The notes below the pieces were generated by a model. That model had not been told where the DNA came from. It saw only the letters and a list, made by a program, of their open reading frames with translations, and did not search any database. From Candidula unifasciata (taxonomy: Eukaryota; Mollusca; Gastropoda; Stylommatophora; Geomitridae): DNA of 64,000 bases. The DNA lies in contig CAJHNH020001990.1 of assembly GCA_905116865.2 (NCBI GenBank), forward strand, positions 35,001-99,000, written 5' to 3'. The number at the start of each line of letters is the position of its first letter. Position 1 is the stretch's first letter. Below are positions 61,046 through 64,000 of the stretch, piece by piece. The position numbers and the translations under genes are program-made.

Positions 61046-62240
61046 GAAGTCTGAATACATTCACATAATTACAGTCATACAGCTAGATAGATGCATACTC
61101 GAAGAGAGATATTGTCTAAGTTGGTGTTTCTCATTGCTCCATATGTTATTCGTAACCCCATATTTTGAACCACTTATAGCTCACGCACGCTCAGTTTCGC
61201 CGCTGCGGTCCATGGGATTGAGGCATTTTCGGGAACTGACCTGCCTGCTCCAACCACTCCCGTGTAAACTAGCCTTCGTGTCTCTTTGTACTGGCTATCC
61301 AGTTTGTTCCATCAAGTTTTGGTTTTTAACACGGCGGATCTCTTTGTGTATTTTGATTTGATTGTCTTCTTCTGAGTTTGCCTTCTCGATGAGCCTGGTA
61401 TCTAGTATAAAACCCTTACCCTCCCCACCCAGCATTCTCCCCAAAAATGTTCAGATCTTTGATATTGGTTTTTTTTCTAACGTTAGAAATACTTTCTTTG
61501 AATGGATGAGAGAGAATAAACTGTTCCAACGTGTTTTCATTGTTTAAGTTTGAGACTGATTTGACTGAGCTTCATTGTAACAGTAATTGGTAGTATAGTC
61601 TTTGTTTTCTCATATTTTAACCTGGCACATTGTGCCAGCGACTTCAGACGGACAATTTGGGAAGAGAGAGTAACCTTATTTATACTGGGACGAGGAAATG
61701 CAATCTGAAAACATTCAAGACATGTTAGACATGGCTTAAAGCCTCTGGCAACTGAACTATGACGAAAGTTTCAACAGGAGGAAAGAAATAACATTGCTTT
61801 TCTGATCGGCATCTTTTATAGCATGCTTTATCAAAAAGTATTGGTGTCACTTTCCCTTTTGAGTAAATTTGGCAGTTTCTTAACATGCTCTGTGAGTTGC
61901 TCAGAGAAACCACCCTATCTCTTTTACTGTTTGAACAACTTAACTGTCAGTATCTAAAGATGCTAACTATTTGAATTAGGTCACATCGTAGGTAAAGAAA
62001 GTCTCTTATTAAAAAGTACATGTTGCAACAGCTGCTTGTACAAGTTTCGGCTCAGGCTATCCTTCCATCCAGAGTCGAAGTATGGGAATATTACAACAAA
62101 ACTGAAGAACATGATTCTTTAGCGAGTGGGATGAATCTGACTGGTTATAACATAAGTGTTTTTTTTAAAAACGAATATCCTGCGATTTAAATTTTTTACA
62201 CTGCACTGAGAAATGTACCAATGATTTATGAACATTTTCT
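61046..62240. other. Intron of second CAP unit, nothing recognised
   Basis: No repeats with partners in the window. Open frames such as 61134-61361 lack signatures. Confidence 0.3.
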
Positions 62241-62259
62241 CTCTTTCTCTCGCTCCCTT

Positions 62260-62324
<65 letters not shown>

Positions 62325-62345
62325 TTCTCTCGCTCTCGCTCTCTC
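62241..62345 (+). repeat. (CT)n microsatellite
   Basis: A CT array of about 55 bases within a longer pyrimidine tract containing TTTCTCTCGCTC words. Confidence 0.96.
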
Positions 62346-62674
62346 TGTCGTTGTTTTATTTTCATTCCATACTTTCCTGCTGCACCTGAGGCCGCTACTG
62401 GCCCCTCCCCTTTTCCACCCCAATGGGGAGTGCCAGCGTCCCCAGACCAAAATTTGACCAAGGCTGCTCCCCCGCCCCCCGTCCCCGAACCTTCCCAGCG
62501 CCCCAGCGGGCTTTAGCGCCCACTTCGTGAAACAGTTGTCTTGGGCTTACAAAAAAGCCTACCCAAAAGTGTCTGTTGACTGCACTGGAACCTCAGACTA
62601 AAGACCCATTTGTCCTAAAATGTAGTAAGTTTTAACAATACAAAACAGTTGATTTTATAATGAGGCTAAAAGTA

Positions 62675-62880
62675 ATGGCTGTCTGTTTGTAAGGTCTGTT
62701 TGTAATTTCTGTTTGTTAGTTTCTGTTTGTGATGGCTGTGCGTAATGTCTGTTTGTAATGTCTGTTTGTAAAGGCTGTTTTTAATGTCTGCTTGCAATGT
62801 CTGTTAGTACTGTCTGTGTTTAATGTCTGTGTGTAATGTGTGTAATGTGTGTTTGTACTTTCTGTTTGTAACGTCTGTTT
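62675..62880 (+). repeat. ~13-bp minisatellite
   Basis: About fourteen loosely kept copies of TGTCTGTTTGTAA, ending about 40 bases before the next CAP exon. Confidence 0.88.
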
Positions 62881-62919
62881 TGAAAACAAAAATAATTTAA
62901 AAATTATTTTGGTTTTCAG

Positions 62920-63024
62920 ACATGGGATCCGTATCTTGAGCGCTGGGCGCAGTGGATTGTTAGGTGTCACTCAGACTACCCTGGGCCAGCGCATAGCTAC
63001 ACTAACTTCGAAAGACTTGAACTG
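62920..63024 (+). CDS. Second CAP domain, next exon
   Basis: 35 codons between the acceptor TTTTGGTTTTCAG and the strong donor GTGAGT (63025), phase 0 at both ends. TWDPYLERWAQWIVRC is the CAP helix with its Cys, equivalent to RWDNELARQAEKYSGRC of exon 2. SYTNFERLEL falls where the family has (N)xGENLxx. Unlike exon 2, this exon stops right after that box, so the second domain has an extra intron here. As in CAP 1, the residue four after the Cys is Tyr and not the usual His. The rest of the domain lies in an exon that I could not find before the window ends. Confidence 0.78.
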
Positions 63025-63928
63025 GTGAGTTTCATAGATTTCATAGATTTATATACGCTAACGACGAGAACAAGATACCAAGGAAATCTACATCAGCTTT
63101 ATTACTATCATTGTCAGCACTGTCCTCACCGCCATCAACGTCATTGTCCTCCCTCAGTATCGTCGTCGTCATCATCATCGTTTGCATCATCGTCTCCGCT
63201 GACACCGTCGTCACGATGACAATCAACTTCATAATCGTCATCAAACTATTATCATCGCTGATTTGTATTGTCATCCTCCTCATTGTTCTCATTTCAAAAC
63301 ATTCGATTTCTTGCGACATGGTTTATGAACGAGATTCGCCAAATACAAGGGAACTTCGAAGGTAAACCGTAAACGTGTGTCAGAAATTACAATAGCCATC
63401 TTGTGTCTAGAACAAGTCTTGTGAGTTGTCAGTATTGTTTTTTAAGAATGTCAAGCGTGTAAAGCATGTGACATCACGGTGCAGACGAACGCTGTGACTT
63501 CATAATGAAAATGTAATTATTGCCACCCCATATAGTACTGTTGTCTGTGTTTGCGATCGGTGAAGGAGTGAAACCTAAAGAAATTCATCGACGATTACAA
63601 GTTTAGTCTTTACGCCCATTAAAACACGTTGGGTTTTAATAAACAAACACCACGATACTGTCCATTTGAAAAGCGCTGTTGCGATCAAGTTGAACCATTT
63701 TGTCTCTACGTGCTTGTTCAACAGAAATCCGACAGGCATGGGGATAGGACGTTGTATGCACCTTTTAAGTCAATAGCGGCTGCAGTAGTTTTCATTCCTA
63801 CATGGAAAGCCTCCTATGTGTCAGAGCAAATATTGCAACAATACAACCCGTATCTCTCTCCTGTCGGTATCCACCCAGTGTGGCAGAGAAAAGTCATATT
63901 ACCTCAAAGTTTTGAATTTTTTTTAAAA
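63025..63928. other. Intron of second CAP unit, (TCA)-rich low complexity
   Basis: TCATCG/TCATCA-rich DNA lies at 63105-63300. A 100-codon + frame at 63629-63931 has no signature that I recognise. No following CAP exon found. Confidence 0.35.
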
Positions 63929-64000
63929 TGACCTTAGCTCTCAGGTAGACCCAGCCTTGAGTGGATACCAGGTGCAGTCCTAGGAAGTAAAGGAGGCCGG
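63929..64000 (+). mobile_element. SINE family A copy (sense), cut by window end
   Basis: ACCTTAGCTCTCAGGTAGAC, GTGGATACCAGGTGCAGTCC and AAGTAAAGGAGGCCGG match the body of the family in order. Confidence 0.75.

Noticed and set aside
63629..63931. 100-codon + frame as the next exon of the second CAP domain
   Set aside because: It lacks the expected Trp helix and GHYTQ-like box and the acceptor phase is not supported.

Overview
The window is eukaryotic, from a repeat-swollen animal genome. A lophotrochozoan, probably a gastropod mollusc, is my best inference. The evidence is spliced exons with GT/AG borders, tRNA-headed SINEs, RTE-like and RNase H-bearing LINE tails, a Penelope-like element, hAT-like elements and kilobases of tetranucleotide arrays. 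There are no operons, Shine-Dalgarno sites, rRNA genes or true tRNA genes. Much of the sequence is simple repeat or transposon debris.

Host genes. I can support one secreted CAP-superfamily (SCP/antigen-5/CRISP-like) gene on the + strand with very large introns. Exon 1 (1954-2106) encodes the signal peptide and the HN-box start. Exon 2 (28542-28775) encodes the CAP core. Exon 3 (39302-39417) encodes the end of the CAP core. A possible terminal exon (58554-58690) has a reading-phase conflict with exon 3. A second CAP domain begins at 58790-58869 and 62920-63024 and runs off the right edge. It has an intron at the same place as CAP 1 and may be a neighbouring paralogue or the second half of a double-CAP gene.

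Layout. 1-540: GATA and TA arrays. 1.9-2.1 kb: CAP exon 1. 2.1-28.5 kb: intron 1, holding LINE tails (3.3, 11.6, 13.5 and 14.6 kb), two hAT-like elements side by side (13.4-15.3 kb), a TSD-flanked SINE (18.1 kb), a young non-autonomous LTR retrotransposon (18527-22888), a local duplication (23.4-25.5 kb) and a CT-linked composite minisatellite (25.5-26.3 kb). 28.8-39.3 kb: intron 2, holding a Penelope-type terminal repeat (30.6 kb), about 3 kb of GATA/GATC/GGTA arrays, a hairpin-bearing satellite (33.0-35.6 kb), a decayed Penelope-like element on the - strand (36.0-38.7 kb) and its second terminal repeat (38.9 kb), which ends 54 bases before exon 3. 39.4-58.5 kb: CTGT/ATGT arrays, several LINE and SINE relics, a hAT-like element (44.6-45.4 kb), a SINE cluster (53-54.6 kb), a foldback (57.4 kb) and a complementary ACAG/ACAT array. 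58.5-64 kb: CAP exons, a GA-linked minisatellite and SINEs.

Most noteworthy: (i) the LTR element with 855-bp LTRs and a perfect 5-bp target duplication, which encodes unfamiliar proteins and no polymerase; (ii) the satellite in which a CTTACTGTC/GACAGTAAG hairpin stem persists while its loop changes; (iii) complementary microsatellite arrays at the two ends of CAP intron 3; (iv) a CAP domain that appears to have lost its usual metal-binding tetrad.
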